This document shows, in pieces, positions 30,328-42,080 of a stretch of 64,000 nucleotides of DNA (its first letter is position 1; every line of letters starts with the position of its first letter). This DNA comes from CAWJTV01 sp963845695 (lineage in GTDB: Bacteria; Planctomycetota; Planctomycetia; Isosphaerales; Isosphaeraceae): NCBI GenBank assembly GCA_963845695.1, contig CAWJTQ010000003.1, positions 267,475 to 331,474 on the forward strand, read 5' to 3'. The notes beneath the pieces are model-generated. The model was not told the origin of the DNA and did not search any database. It saw only the letters and a program-made list of their open reading frames with translations. The position numbers and the translations under genes were made by a program.

Positions 30328-30870
30328 GTGTGCCGACACCCATTGACGATCCGAAAAAGAACCTTGCTCATCGGTGCCCTCGCGGTGTTTTTCTGTCCTT
30401 CCTGTGGCACGGAACCAAGACAGGAGCCACGGAGTTTGTTGCCCGAACTGTCGGACGCCCATCGAGCGGTCGAGAGCGCGATGGAAGAATGGAGGTCCTC
30501 TCCGGAGACCGATACCACATCGGCGTCACGTCGAACCATGATCTTCGTGGATCGACAACGACGACCAGGTCAACAGTTACGTGAATTCGCGGTTCTGGGG
30601 GATTCCGTAGTTGAGAACCTCCGTCGTTTCGTGGTGAGGCTGTCGCTCGCGGGACCAGACGAATCGACACTCGCCGCTTACTACGTTTTCGGCAAAGACC
30701 CCATCTGGGTGTATCGCGCCGAAGATTTCGACATGATGATGAATATGGATATGATGCCCGATGAACCGGATGGGCCCGTCGTGGTATCTGATTCCGAAGA
30801 CACGTCGAAAGCGAAGGCCGGACACCACGATCACCCCGGTGCACCCGGACCGGGACCCGAGAGTCGGTGA
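30328..30870 (+). CDS. Probable lipoprotein, His-rich tail
   Basis: A 180-residue lipoprotein starting with GTG; an AAGGGG site lies about 8 bases upstream. The lipobox lies around 'VFFCPSCG'. It is a paralogue of the preceding gene (shared 'RLSLA', 'YYVxGxDPxxxYRxED' pattern) but has an added Met-rich segment ('DMMMNMDMM') and a His-rich tail ('KAGHHDHPG'). Met and His clusters are typical of Cu(I)/Ag(I)-binding periplasmic proteins. It overlaps the next gene by four bases, tying it to the metal pump. Confidence 0.75.
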   Translation: MCRHPLTIRKRTLLIGALAVFFCPSCGTEPRQEPRSLLPELSDAHRAVESAMEEWRSSPETDTTSASRRTMIFVDRQRRPGQQLREFAVLGDSVVENLRRFVVRLSLAGPDESTLAAYYVFGKDPIWVYRAEDFDMMMNMDMMPDEPDGPVVVSDSEDTSKAKAGHHDHPGAPGPGPESR

Positions 30871-32418
30871 GTTGCATGCCGTGGTTTCCACGCGGTGGTG
30901 GCAAGGACGATTGGAGGTATCGGTCGATGTCCGAAGGCCGTGTCGGATCCTGGATCGGTTCGGCCCTCCGACTGGCCGAAGTTCGGTTGCGCGTGCCGAT
31001 TGTGCTGGTTATCGCCGCGGTCGTGATTGGACGCTGGGAATTGATCCGCAACTACTGGGACCGGTTCACGCGTTCTTCAACGGTCCCGAGCACTTTCAAG
31101 CTTCCGATTTCGAGCGACACAGAATACTTCTGCCCGATGGATCCTGGTGTCGTATCACATGGGCCTGGTCGGTGCGGCGTCTGCAACATGGCGCTGGTCC
31201 GCCGCAAACGCGGTGACGCCGTGATGCTGCCCGACGGAGTGGTCGCTCGGATGCAACTCTCACCCTACCGCATCCAACTCGCCGGGATTCAGATCGCGCC
31301 GCTGGTTTACCTCCCACTGAACCAGGAGTGGTCGGCGGCCGGGCTGGTGATGCGCGAGAGTGAGGCCGCCGCGACTGTAATGCTGGAAGTGCCGGGACGG
31401 CAGGCGCCCTGGATCCGAGAAGGAGCGACGGTCGAGGTCGCCTGTGCGGACTCGCCTGGCCAGGAGCCGCTGACCGGCCGGGTTCGCTCGCTTCAACGTA
31501 ACGTGGACAATGGACGGGAATCCCAGCGCGTGATCGTTGTGATCGAACCGCCACCGCAATACCTTCGCAGCGGTATGATCGTTGAGGTGAGACTCCGGAT
31601 CGCCATGGCCACGCTCGAGCCGTTCCGCACACTCCCAAGCAACCCACCCGCACGGAAACCCGAGGAGCCGCGGCGGATCTACGTGTGTCACGACCATCCC
31701 GAGACGATTGCCGTGGAGTCGGGGCGTTGCCCGATCGATGGGAAGAATCGGATGTCCCAGGCGTTGGGCGATCTCGAGCGGCTGCGATGGTGGTGTCCGA
31801 TGCATCCCGACGTCACCGCCGAGAGGGCGGGTTCTGTTTGCAAGAAGTGTGGGGGAATGGCCTTGCAACCTCGAGTTGTCTTCTTTGCACCCCAGGGTCA
31901 AGTACTGGCCGTGCCTCAGTCGGCGGTCGTTGACACAGGTGCGCGGAAGGTCCTCTTTGTCGAAACCATGCCAGGGATGTTCGATGGGGTCGAGGTTGTC
32001 CTGGGACCTGCGCTGCGGAGACTATTACCCGGTCGTCCGCGGCGTCGATCCGGGCCAGAAGGTCGCGATTGCCGGAGCTTTCCTGCTCGACGCCGAGACC
32101 CGGCTGAATCCAAGCCTCGCATCCGGATACTTCGGTGCCGGCCAGAGCGATCGTGTCGTCGCCCCGGCCGCGAAGTCCATCGCGTCCAGCAATGATCACG
32201 CTACGAAGGGCGATCCGCTCCGGGATCTCTCACCCCCGGATCGCAAACTCGCCGAGCGCCAGAAGGTCTGCCCCGTGACTGGCCTGGAACTGGGTGCGAT
32301 GGGCGTTCCCAAGCGAATAAGTGTCTCTGGCCGGGTCGTTTTCCTTTGCTGCGACGGATGCCAATCCAAGATCTTCGGGGAACCGGAGAAGTACCTGCCA
32401 AAGCTTCCTGGTCCTTGA
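30867..32418 (+). CDS. CusB/HlyD-type efflux adaptor with three heavy-metal-binding domains and YHS-like end (frameshifted)
   Basis: The RND membrane-fusion protein of a heavy-metal pump. It has one N-terminal helix ('VPIVLVIAAVVIGRW'). Three HMBD-type motifs are visible: 'YFCPMDPGVVSHGPGRCGVC', 'YVCHDHPETIAVESGRCPID' and 'WWCPMHPDVTAERAGSVC'. Adaptor beta-barrel/lipoyl parts lie between them ('IQLAGIQIAPLVYL', 'LRSGMIVEVRLRI'). A frame change near 32012 precedes 'YYPVVRGVDPGQKVAIAGAF'. The final ~55 residues ('KVCPVTGLELGAMGVPKRIS' and 'FLCCDGCQSKIF') resemble a YHS metal-binding domain. GTG 30867 overlaps the previous stop; ATG 30927 is an alternative start. Confidence 0.8.
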
Positions 32419-32528
32419 GAGGTGCTCACACTGAGCTGGGCTTTGGGTTCGCCGCCGATTCCGTACCTTCCAGCTAAGTGCGATCGTGACGGACCAGACC
32501 TGGCCTCGTCGTCCCGACAATCTTGCTC

Positions 32529-35500
32529 ATGATAGACGCGATCATCACTTTTTCGATCCAAAACCGTACCATCGTCATCACCGCCAGCCTCATCCTGGCC
32601 GCGCTCGGCGGCTGGGCTGTGTGGGACACTCCGGTTGACGCGATTCCCGACCTTTCAGAGAACCAGGTGATCGTCTTCACCGAGTGGAAAGGTCACGGGC
32701 CTCGAGAGATCGAGGACCAGGTGACCTATCCGCTGACCCTGGGACTGCGAGGCATCAACGGCGTCCGAGTCATCCGTTCGTCCAGCGATGTTGGTTTCTC
32801 GACAATGAGTGTCATCTTCGAGGACACCGTCCCGATTGACGAGGCGCGACGGCGAGTGGCCGATCGATTGGGCCAGGTTCACGGGCAGATGCCCGACGGC
32901 GCCACGACTCAGTTGGCGCCGGACTCCCCCGCGACTGGCCAGATCTTCTGGTACACGGTCGAAGGGGGAGGACTCGACCTGGGCCGGCTCCGCGCGGTCC
33001 AGGATTGGTACGTTCGCCCACAGCTCGGCTCCGTTCCCGGCGTGGCGGACGTTTCCAGCGTCGGTGGGTTCCCGATCGAATACGAGGTCGCGCCCGACCC
33101 TGACCGGCTTCGGCTCTTCGGCGTGACACTCAAGGACGTCGTCGAGGCCGTCGCATCGTCGAACGCCGCGACAGGCGGCCACGTGGTCAACAAAGGGAAC
33201 GCCGAGTACGTAGTACGAGGTGTCAGTTGGTTGGGAGCGTCGCCACGGCCCGGCGACGACTCGTTCGACCCTCGGCGGCGCGATCCGCGACCTAGAGAAC
33301 GTCGTGCTGCCCGCGGCCGGAGGAGGGACGATCCGGCTTGCAGAGGTCGCGAGGGTCGCCATCGTTCCGGGTTTTCGCCGGGGAGCCCTGGAAAAGGATG
33401 GCAACGAAGTGGTCGGCGGCGTGATCCTCATGGCGCATGGCGAGAACCCCCTCCAGGTCACACGGCGGATCAAGGCGAAGATCCGCGAGCTCCAGGTCGG
33501 CCTGCCGCGCGACGTCCGGATCGTGCCATTCTACGACCGTACTCCACTGATCGAAGGAGCGATCGGAACGGTCAGCGGCACCGTGCTGGAGGCGATGGTG
33601 TCGGCCTCGTTATGCGTCCTGTTAGTTTTGCTTCACCTGCCCACCTCGCTTGTCATAGCGGGTACGCTGCCACTGGCCGCACTTTCGTCGTTTCTGATCA
33701 TGGCCGTCTTGCGGCGATCAGGCGTCCTGGACATTCCGGCAAACGCCATGTCGCTGGCTGGGATCGCCATCTCGATCGGCGTCCTGGTCGACTCGTCAGT
33801 CGTGATGGCCGAGAACGTGATGCATCGGCTCAAGGAGCACTTCGGCGCCGAGCCGGTGCGGGGCGACGTACGAAGCGTCGTGTTGCCGGCCTGCCTGGCC
33901 GTCGGCCGGCCCATCGTCTTCTCTGTAACGATCATGGTCCTGTCGTTCCTCCCCGTCTTCGCGCTGGGAGGGATCGAAGGGAAGATGTTCCACCCCCTGG
34001 CTTATACGAAAACGTTCGCGCTGGCCTCGGTCGCGGTACTCGCGATCACCCTGGTCCCGGCTCTGTGCACGCAATTCATCCGAGGCCGGTTGCGGTCCGA
34101 GGGGGAGAATCCGCTGGTCCGGGGCGTCATCGAAGTTTATCGCCCCGTCCTTTCCTATCTGATGGATCGCCCGGCGGTACTGGCCGGGATCCTGGGCGTG
34201 ACCTTCCTCCTGGGATTCGCCCCGCTGGGGATTCGCCCCGTCTACCTCGGCACGCTCTTCCTCGCCATGGTGTCCACGGCGCTGCTGCGCCGCCAGCCGT
34301 TGGGGCGCTGTGGTTGGTCCTGCGATTCTGGTGCTCGTCGCCCTGGCGATCGAGCCGATGATCACGCCCCTGGAGCGGGAGTTCATGACGCCGCTCGATG
34401 AAGGGATGGTCATGGATATGCCCATCACGGTTCCCCGTGCCTCGGTGACGGAGTCGGTTGACGACTTGAAGGCACGAGACATGGTCCTATGCCGATTCCC
34501 GGAAGTTGACATGGTCGTGGGCAAGGCAGGGCGAGCCGAGACACCGACCGACCCCGCTCCGATGGATATGATCGAGACCATGGTGAATTTCCGCCCGCGC
34601 GAGTTCTGGCCGCGACGCAAGCTCCGAGCGTCCGATGCCGCCGTCCAGTGCGGCGCGGTGCTCGACGCCTTGATCGAGCGGCGTGCCGTTGCTCCACCAG
34701 TTGACGAGCGGGCGAGGCGGTTGCTGGCTGAAGAGGCGGTGGCGTCGAGTTTGACGAGGTTCGACGCGATGAGCCGAGAGTATGCCTATCACCGCAATCA
34801 GGAACTTGTGCGCGAGTCCAGCGGGCTCTCGCCGACCTCGACCCATCCCTCGGATCCCGCCGAAGCGCGGTTGGTTCCCTTGTGGTTCGCGCACGTTGAG
34901 AAACTCGACAGCGAGCTGCTGGTGGCGCCGGCCCGATCTTCACGAGGTTGGTGATGGACGAGATCCTGGATCGTGCGACGATCATCGACCCGGCTGTGGC
35001 GGCCCATCACGCGGCATCGGTCCGGCTACGCAAGGCGTCCGTCGAAAGCGTGATCGCGGCCATGACACAACCACCGTCCGATATCGGCGGGCATCACCAC
35101 CACTCGGGCGGATCCGCCTCGGTTCCCCTGCTGGAGCCACAGCCGGTGCTTGACGGCATCCAGCACGAACACTCCCGCGCGTTCGCTCGATGGCTGCTCC
35201 TCTGGAAGGTCGGGCATGACGAGCTGGCGGGGTTCGGCGGCGAGCTGGACACCGCCGTCCAGATGCCGGGCTGGACGAACGTGTGGACGATGCCGATTCA
35301 GAACCGGGTCGACATGTTGACTACCGGGGTGAATACGCCGATCGGGATCCGGGTACTCGGCCGAAACCTGGATGATGTCGTCCGCGGCTCGGAGGAGGTT
35401 GCCCGGGTAGTAAGAGGCGTGCGCGGGGCCGCTGACGTCGTGGCCGACCCGCTTCGAGGCAAACCCTATATCGAGGTCCGCCTCGATCGCGAGCGGGCCG

Positions 35501-36517
35501 CGCGGCTCGGTGTCCGGGCCGGAGAGGTCAACGAGCTGATCGAGACCGCCCTGGCCGGTAAGATGGTCGCGACAACCGTCGAGGGGCGCGAGCGGCATCC
35601 GGTGGTTGTCCGTTATGCCCGCGCGCGTCGCGAAGACGAGGAATCGGTGCGAAACCTCCTTGTGACGGCCTACGGCGTGGCGCAGGGCCAGGTTCGAACA
35701 CGAACACAGCGACCTCTCGTCAATCGGTTCACCAGGTCCCACTCTCGGAGGTCGCGGAGGTCAGCGTCGTCGAGGGTCCTGCGACGATCAAAGGCGAGAA
35801 CGGACTGCTTCGCAATTACGTGCGGCTCAGCCCCCGAGGCCGAGATGCCGCCGACCTTGTCGAGGAGGCGCGAGTTGCCATAGCCCGCGAGGCCCATTTG
35901 CCCAACGGCGTCTATCTCGAGTGGACCGGACAGTTCGAGCACACGCTCGACGCGCGCGCCGGACGCTAGGCTTGGTCGTGCCCGTCGTGGTTGTCTTGAT
36001 CTTCCTGATTCTTTACTGGACCTATCACGACATCGCGGACGCTGCACTCATGATGATGGCTGTGCCGGGCGCGATCGCCGGAGGGCTCCTCTTCCAGTGG
36101 TTCCTGGGCATGAAGCTCTCGGTGACGGTCTGGGTCGGCTACATCGCGTGTTTTGGCATGGCCACATCGACAGGAATCATCATGCTCGTCTACCTTCGCG
36201 AGGCCCTCGAACGAGCTGGCGGCCTGGAGCGGATCAGCCTGAGCGAGCTACGCCAGGCTGTCATGGACGGTGCCGTCCACCGGCTCCGCCCGAAACTGTT
36301 GACCGAGGGAACAGTCGTCATCGGCCTGGCGCCGATGCTCTGGTCCAGCGGAGTTGCGTCTGAAATCATCCGACCGATGGCCGCCCCCGTATTGGGGGGG
36401 ATTCTCGTCGCCGATGAGGTCATCGACCTGTTTTTGCCGATCTTGTTCTACTGGGTGCGTCGATGGCGGTGGATGAGGCTGCATGCCGGGAGGCGGATGG
36501 TTGAATCCGACGCCTAA
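32529..36517 (+). CDS. cusA: CusA/CzcA heavy-metal RND efflux pump with ~200-residue His-rich insertion (frameshifted)
   Basis: An inner-membrane RND pump. The N-terminus is 'IITFSIQNRTIVITASLILA' and the family signature is 'DTPVDAIPDLSENQVIVFTE'. TM helices and the proton-relay region include 'AMSLAGIAISIGVLVDSSVV'. Met residues in 'EGMVMDMPITVPRAS', 'PAPMDMIETMVNF' and 'NRVDMLTTGVNTPIG' fit Cu(I)/Ag(I) transport. Between 'FRPREFWPRRKLR' and 'GGELDTAVQMPGW' lies an extra ~200 residues including 'GGHHHHSGGSAS', absent from E. coli CusA. The frame breaks near 33270, 34310, 34930, 35710 and 35955. No outer-membrane partner gene is in the window. Confidence 0.9.
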
Positions 36518-36536
36518 CCACTTCATCATCTCTGAG

Positions 36537-39500
36537 TCACGGCTCGCTGAGGGCCTTGGCAACCGCCGTCGCGATCGTGTTGGCCTGGAGATACACCAGC
36601 CTTGAGCTTGCCATCCGGACCGATCAGGAAAACCGACGGGATCGTCTCAACGTGATAGGCATCCTGTGCGCCCCTTTCGGGCCATTCGCCCAGGAAACCC
36701 TGCGTCCATCGGAGTCCCTGCTCGGCGGCGAGCTTGCGTGGTGACTCCTTGTCGCCATCGAGACTCAGGCTCACCATCGCGAACCGTTCGTCCGCGCCGA
36801 AGCGGTCGTGAAAGAGCCTTGAAGTCGGGTAGCTCCGCGATGCAAGGCGCACACCAGCTTGCCCAGAAGATGAGCAGCACGTGCTTGCCGCGGTAATTCT
36901 GGAGATTGATCGGACGACCATCAAGCGACGTGGCCTCAAACGGTGGTGCCAGCTCTCCGATCTTGAGCATCTGCCTCGGTCTGGGCCGCAATGTCCCGAG
37001 CTCGAATTGGCTGGCGACTCGCTTCAGCCGGGGACCTCGGGTATGCGGAACTGGCGGAAAGCATGAGCGGTTCGATCGGAGAGACTGGACGCGCACATAG
37101 ATCGGATCAGCCGTGTAGGTCAGTGTCAATTGATAGTCTCCGGGTGGCAGGTCCTCAACCCGAATGGTTCCGTCCGACTGGAGCGGAGCCCACTGAAGCT
37201 GGAACCAATCCCGACGATAGGTCCGTCCCTCGGGGGAAACCCGCCAGTTTCGGGCCCACTCGATGATCGACCCATCGCGGCGGGCGAGGAGTTCCGGGGG
37301 ATAGGGGATCATGGGTCGATCGCTCCCGATATTGAACGCGGAAAAGCTCGTATAGTCGTCCTTCGGATCGAACCCGGGAGGTGGCGCGATCCGGGCCACG
37401 ACGGCGCGCCCCGATCCACCCAGCTTGACATGGGCAACTTCTCCGGATTGGACCTCGGCGAGCGTTCCGTTCGTTGATGCCTGAAGGCCTGACGCCCGTC
37501 TCTCGAATTCAAACGCTACCCGCACGTCCCCCGGCATGACGCGCTCGAAGACGAAGCGGCCCCGTGCATCGGCTTTCGTGTGGCCCGAGTCCTGGACATA
37601 GGGTATGTCGCGGTTCGCGATGCGATCGGAACGATACCGGATCGCGGCACCGGTTGCCGGACGAGCCCCAGTGCGCGCAAAACCTTCAACGCGGCCCCAG
37701 GGGCGGGCGATGATCGTCGAGTTCTTCTCAAAGGCCGCTTGATCGACCTCGGCAAAGAGCTCAGGATGCACGACGACCACGGCCCAGACTTTCCCGGCGG
37801 GGTCGGGCTCGCGGAGGATCCGGAAGCGTCCCTGACCATCGGTCTTCACGATCGCCTGGTCATTCACGGGTCGATTCTTACCGTCCTCGAGATGAACCCT
37901 GGGCAGGGCGGCTGGGCCTGCAACCAGCGGATAGGTCATGACGACGTCCGCCCCTTCCAGGGGAGTGCCGTCAGGTCGGTGCACGATGCCCGTGACGGGG
38001 ACCCCTTGCGGCTTTTCGGCCTTCGTCAGCTTGACGTCATATTCCACCTGCCCCTCGTCGCTACGGAAGACGCGCGACTCGAACGGTTCGTACCCCTTCG
38101 CCTTGATCCGGAGTCGGAACTGGCTCGCATTTTCCGTGTCAAGCGAGGCTTGCAGGTGTCCCTGGGCCACGAAGCTGCGCGGATCCGTCCGCCACGACAC
38201 TCTGCCGCCCCCATCCACGATGCCGATCTCGAGCTCTGCGTACTCGATGGGCTTGTCCGTGGCGGCATCGCGGACACGACCGCTGATCGACAGGTCGCGC
38301 CTGAGCGTCAGCACGATCTCACCGGAATCGGGCTCGGCACGTTGCTGAAAGACATGCTCATAACCAATGTGACTCGCATCGAGGAGGACCGGATCCGGCG
38401 GTGCGTCTTCCCAGCGGAACCGGCCGTCGGCCCCGGTCTTGAGAAAGACCCTCGGCCAGCGCCGGCCGCGCCAGCTCGTCGACGTTGACGAACGCGTCGG
38501 CAATCGGCCGCTTCTGCGTATCGACGACCCGGCCGGCGAGGACATGGGGTGGTCCCAGCGTCACGACGGCCTGTCTGCCCCCAGCCTCGGCCACCACGGA
38601 TTCCATCGCCGGCGCGTGTCCTCGCGCCATGATTCGTAGCACCGATGGACCGGGACGGACGTGGGGAAATCGGAATTGCCCCTTGGAATTGGTGGTGGTC
38701 GAGGGAGCCTCGTCGTATGGCCCAACATCGCTGGCTTCGAAGCAGATGACCTCGGCGTCCGCGACCGGCTTGCTCGCCTGGTCGGAGACCGCGCCACGGA
38801 TAGAGACTCCTCGGGTCATGACCTGGCGGTCGGTGAAGTCGAGCAGAGCCTGCAAGGGACGCTCGTCCCGCTGCGGTGGATCCATCGCCCTGGGCCGGCC
38901 GTGCTTCCGCGGATAGGACTCCCCATCCCCGACGTAATCCGGGTGCGAGAGGAAGAGGTAGGCGAACGTCATGTTGCGGAAAGAGCGGCCACGCCACCGG
39001 CCCTGCTGGTCGGTCAGAGCGTCCACCATCCAGGCCAGCTCGTGTTTCTCCTTTTTCTCGCCGAGGTACCCCCAGATTTTAACCTTCACCCCCGCGATCG
39101 GATGTCCCTGTTCATCGACGACCGTGCCACCGAGCGTCTGCTCGCCGGGCAGCAGCTCGAGTGTGAACTTCGCGGGGATCCTGGGAGATCGGGCATCGTT
39201 CTGTGCGAAGAAGTGGCGCTGCTGGACGTAGCCTTCGGCCCAGACGTCGAGATTGAACGTGTCCTGAAACGTGTCGTGGGACAGATCGATGCGGATCCGG
39301 CCGTCGCGGTCCGTTTTCCTCTCCGTATGCACGAGGTCTCGCGTGGAACGGACCGTCGCCGCGGCCAGTGGCTTGCCGGAGTCCTTGCCAACCACAAGGA
39401 CCTCGATCGCCGCTGGGGGTGTGTTTGCTGAAGCCTTCTGATCCGACTTGGCCGGTTGTGTCTCCGGCGGCACAACGGCCTTCGTTGCCGCGCGGGCCAG

Positions 39501-40599
39501 CTCGATCGAACCGAGTAACCCGGTGAGGGCCATGAGAACCGCGGAGACCGCCAGTCGCGCCGGCCATCTCAACAGGCAGTGCGACGATCCCCGGCTCTCC
39601 TCGATCCACGCCAGCCGCCGGCCCAGCTTCGTGGTGTGTGCCATCGCCAGCCCCAGGGCCGGCTCGAGGCGCCGGACCAGTCCCGACGCGACCGCGATCA
39701 AGGAGGCCCGGTAGGCGGGCAGCTCCGCCCATCGCAAAGACGCACACGTCGTCGCACGCCTGCTCGCGGACGTCGCGCACGACACGGCCAATCAGCCAGG
39801 TCAGAGGATGTGGCCAGTAAACGATCTGCACGAGCTTGCGCAGGAGGTTCCAGCCGTAATCCCCGCGCCGGACGTGAGCCAGCTCGTGCAGGATCACCGC
39901 GTCGATCAGCCCGGCTTCCGGCGCGTCGGTCAGCGATCGGGGCACGATGATCGCCGGATCCCGCCAGCCGGCAACGATCGGGATTGACACTCGATCCGAA
40001 GCCATCAAAGCCACGCGACGGGAGATCCCCATCCAGCGCCGCCAACGGTCCAGGGCCGCCAGCCACGTCGGTTCCTCGATCGGCTTGCTGTCGCTTCTCA
40101 GCCTTACGATGGCCAGCAATGAAAGGACCAACCTCAGCAAAAGCAGGACCACGGCCGCCAGGTAGACGCCAATCATCGTCTCGGAAACGCTCATCCGGCG
40201 GACCGGCCTCGATGTTCCGGCGTCCGTCGTTCTGGACGTGGGAACGGCAGGAATTGCCCTCACGATCGAGGAGCCTGCAATCGGACGGACTTCCCACTCG
40301 GTCGTCGATGGGTCGTCGGGCGGTGGGATGCTCGGTCCGACCACGGCCGTCTCGACCGTGGCCCTGACTCGCGGTGGGAGGACCGTCATGGGCAACCGGG
40401 GCAAGATCCCGCTCGTCACCGGCAGGACCAGCAATCCCACCAGGCAAGTGTTCCAGAGCACCGAGCGGGCCAGGGTACGGCGACGCCGTAGCAGCTTATG
40501 GACCACCAAGGTAAGGGCGAGAAGCACTGTGGCCCGGATCGCGACGTCCGCCGCGACTCCCAATCCTTCCGGAAAACCCGAGTTCACGAAGTCGATCAT
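36537..40599 (-). CDS. BlaR1-like M56 peptidase with carboxypeptidase-regulatory repeats and TlpA-like thioredoxin end (frameshifted)
   Basis: A ~1,350-residue membrane receptor. The N-terminal part has TM helices ('RATVLLALTLVVHKLL', 'GVYLAAVVLLLLRLVLSLLA') and the M56 zinc motif 'VILHELAHVRRGDYG' (HExxH). Another TM ('LAVSAVLMALTGLLGSIELA') leads to several carboxypeptidase-regulatory-like folds ('GGTVVDEQGHPIAGVKVKI', 'GRVRDAATDKPIEYAELE'). The C-terminus is TlpA/redoxin-like ('GELAPPFEATSLDGRPINL', 'FWASWCAPCIAELPDF' with CxxC). Frame breaks lie near 39720, 38450, 36830 and 36590. It starts one base after the BlaI stop. It probably senses an outer stress and cleaves BlaI. Confidence 0.85.
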
Positions 40600-40600
40600 G

Positions 40601-41026
40601 TCATGCTCCCGGAGGTTTGCCCTTCCGCTCCCGACCACGCCGGCCGGCCGGCCGCTTCGGAGCCTCGAGTCTGAAGCGTCGTAGCTCATCGAGCTGTTCC
40701 AGGGTAATCGTCTCGTCCTCGATCAGGCGGAGCACCAGGTCCTCGGCCGAGCCACCGAAGAACCGGCCGAGCAAATCGCGGAGGGCATGTCCCTGCGCTT
40801 TTTGTCGGGCGATCACAGCGCAGTAGACATACGACTTGCCTCGAGCTTCATGACGAAGGTAGCCCTTTGACTCAAGCACGCGCAAGATCGTCCGCACGGT
40901 TGAGTCGTGCAGCGGTTGTGGGAGTACTGCGCGAACCTGCTCCGCGGTCGCTTCACCGAGCCGCCACAGTGCCTCCATGACCTGGGCTTCGCGACCAGTC
41001 AGAGTCTCTGACGGTGGACGGGCCAT
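40601..41026 (-). CDS. BlaI/MecI/CopY-family transcriptional repressor
   Basis: A 141-residue winged-helix repressor. It begins 'LTGREAQVMEALWRLGEATA' and has the recognition region 'LHDSTVRTILRVLESKGYL' and the wing 'HEARGKSYVYCAV'. The C-terminal dimerisation helices ('ALRDLLGRFFGGSAEDLVL') contain the usual cleavage-sensitive region, and a basic tail follows. The M56 receptor gene starts one base after its stop, so the two are a regulator/receptor operon, typically self-repressed. Likely function: repress its own operon and perhaps others until the receptor triggers its proteolysis. Confidence 0.95.
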   Translation of the reverse strand: MARPPSETLTGREAQVMEALWRLGEATAEQVRAVLPQPLHDSTVRTILRVLESKGYLRHEARGKSYVYCAVIARQKAQGHALRDLLGRFFGGSAEDLVLRLIEDETITLEQLDELRRFRLEAPKRPAGRRGRERKGKPPGA

Positions 41027-41041
41027 GCTCCGAATCCTCCC

Positions 41042-41055
41042 GTTAATGATCTAAC
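41042..41055. promoter_or_regulatory. Candidate BlaI operator
   Basis: GTTAATGATCTAAC, an imperfect dyad (GTTA...TAAC arms), lies 16-30 bases upstream of the blaI-like ATG. BlaI-type repressors bind dyads near their own start, so this is the best local candidate; unproven. Confidence 0.35.
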
Positions 41056-41239
41056 AGTTCTCCGCAGCATATTCACTGTCTCGACTCCGAGCAAGAGGGC
41101 TCCGTTAGAAAAATAACATCACAGCCGCGGTCGGCGGTTAGTTGCCTGACAAGGGAACCACAGGACCGGCTACGATGTCTAATGATGCAAAGAGATGAAC
41201 CGAAACCTCCGGCAATGGGGCCGGCAAAGGACGACGAAG

Positions 41240-41965
41240 ATGGCGACCTATTTCTGCAGCGACCCGCACGCCTTTCACGGGAACATCCTCAAATACTGCC
41301 GCCGGCTGGAGTTCATGACCTCCGCCGACAGAGAGGATTTTCTGGCCCTCGAGGCCGGTGGCGGCGATCTCCGGTCGCTCCGCATCAGCGACGAATCCAT
41401 CGACAATATGAATCGCGGGCTGGCCGCCAACATTAACGCCAGGGTCGGTCCCAACGATGTCCTCTGGTGTCTTGGGGATTGGGTTTTCGGGAGCGGGCAC
41501 GACTACTACCAGAAAGCCCGATGGTTCCGAGACGAGATCCAGTGCCGCACACTCTTCTTCGTCTGGGGCAATCATGATGATCGCAGGATCCGCGATCTCT
41601 TCTCCGCGACCTACGACCAGACAGAGATCCGGGTCGAGGGAGTGAAGATCACACTGAACCATTACCCGATGTTAACATGGAACGGACAACACCATGGATC
41701 TGTCGAGTCGCCCAACATCCATCTTTACGGCCACGTCCACGCCCTTTATCAACGTGAGCCTGCGGCCTGCCCGATTCGAGACGCCGACGCCTGGCCGGCA
41801 CTGGATGTCGGCTTCGACGGGCACGCTTATCAGGTCTGGTCGCTGCAAGAAGTCCTCGAACGCTTGCGGCCCCGCCTGGCCGCCCTGGAAGCTTTGAAGC
41901 GAGACCGGCAACAATCGGACCCGTTCCGCGGCCGAGGCCAGCACCGAGGGGTAAACGTGTTGTGA
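41240..41965 (+). CDS. Calcineurin-like metallophosphoesterase
   Basis: A 241-residue metallophosphoesterase. Metal-binding motifs are in order: 'YFCSDPHAFHGNILKY' (DxH), 'VLWCLGDWVFG' (GD), 'FFVWGNHDDRRI' (GNHD), and 'LYGHVHALYQR' (GHxH). This subfamily often starts exactly with 'F.SDxHxxHxNI'; the ATG at 41240 ('MATYFCSD') is chosen over the upstream in-frame ATG at 41195. It is a stand-alone cytosolic enzyme. Substrate unknown; cyclic nucleotide, phosphodiester or protein phosphatase roles all remain possible. Confidence 0.85.
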   Translation: MATYFCSDPHAFHGNILKYCRRLEFMTSADREDFLALEAGGGDLRSLRISDESIDNMNRGLAANINARVGPNDVLWCLGDWVFGSGHDYYQKARWFRDEIQCRTLFFVWGNHDDRRIRDLFSATYDQTEIRVEGVKITLNHYPMLTWNGQHHGSVESPNIHLYGHVHALYQREPAACPIRDADAWPALDVGFDGHAYQVWSLQEVLERLRPRLAALEALKRDRQQSDPFRGRGQHRGVNVL

Positions 41966-42080
41966 TCGAAGGTGCTGAATCTTCTCAGTTCGGCGAACCA
42001 CTGCCTGCTCGTGTCTGTCCATTCTCGTATCAAGATACCCGGAGACACTCAATGACCCACCCGAATCCGGTCGGCTCGAT

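Noticed and set aside
41240..41965. Metallophosphoesterase as part of the RNA-repair system
   Set aside because: It lies on the other strand, 2.8 kb from HD-Pnk with unrelated genes between.
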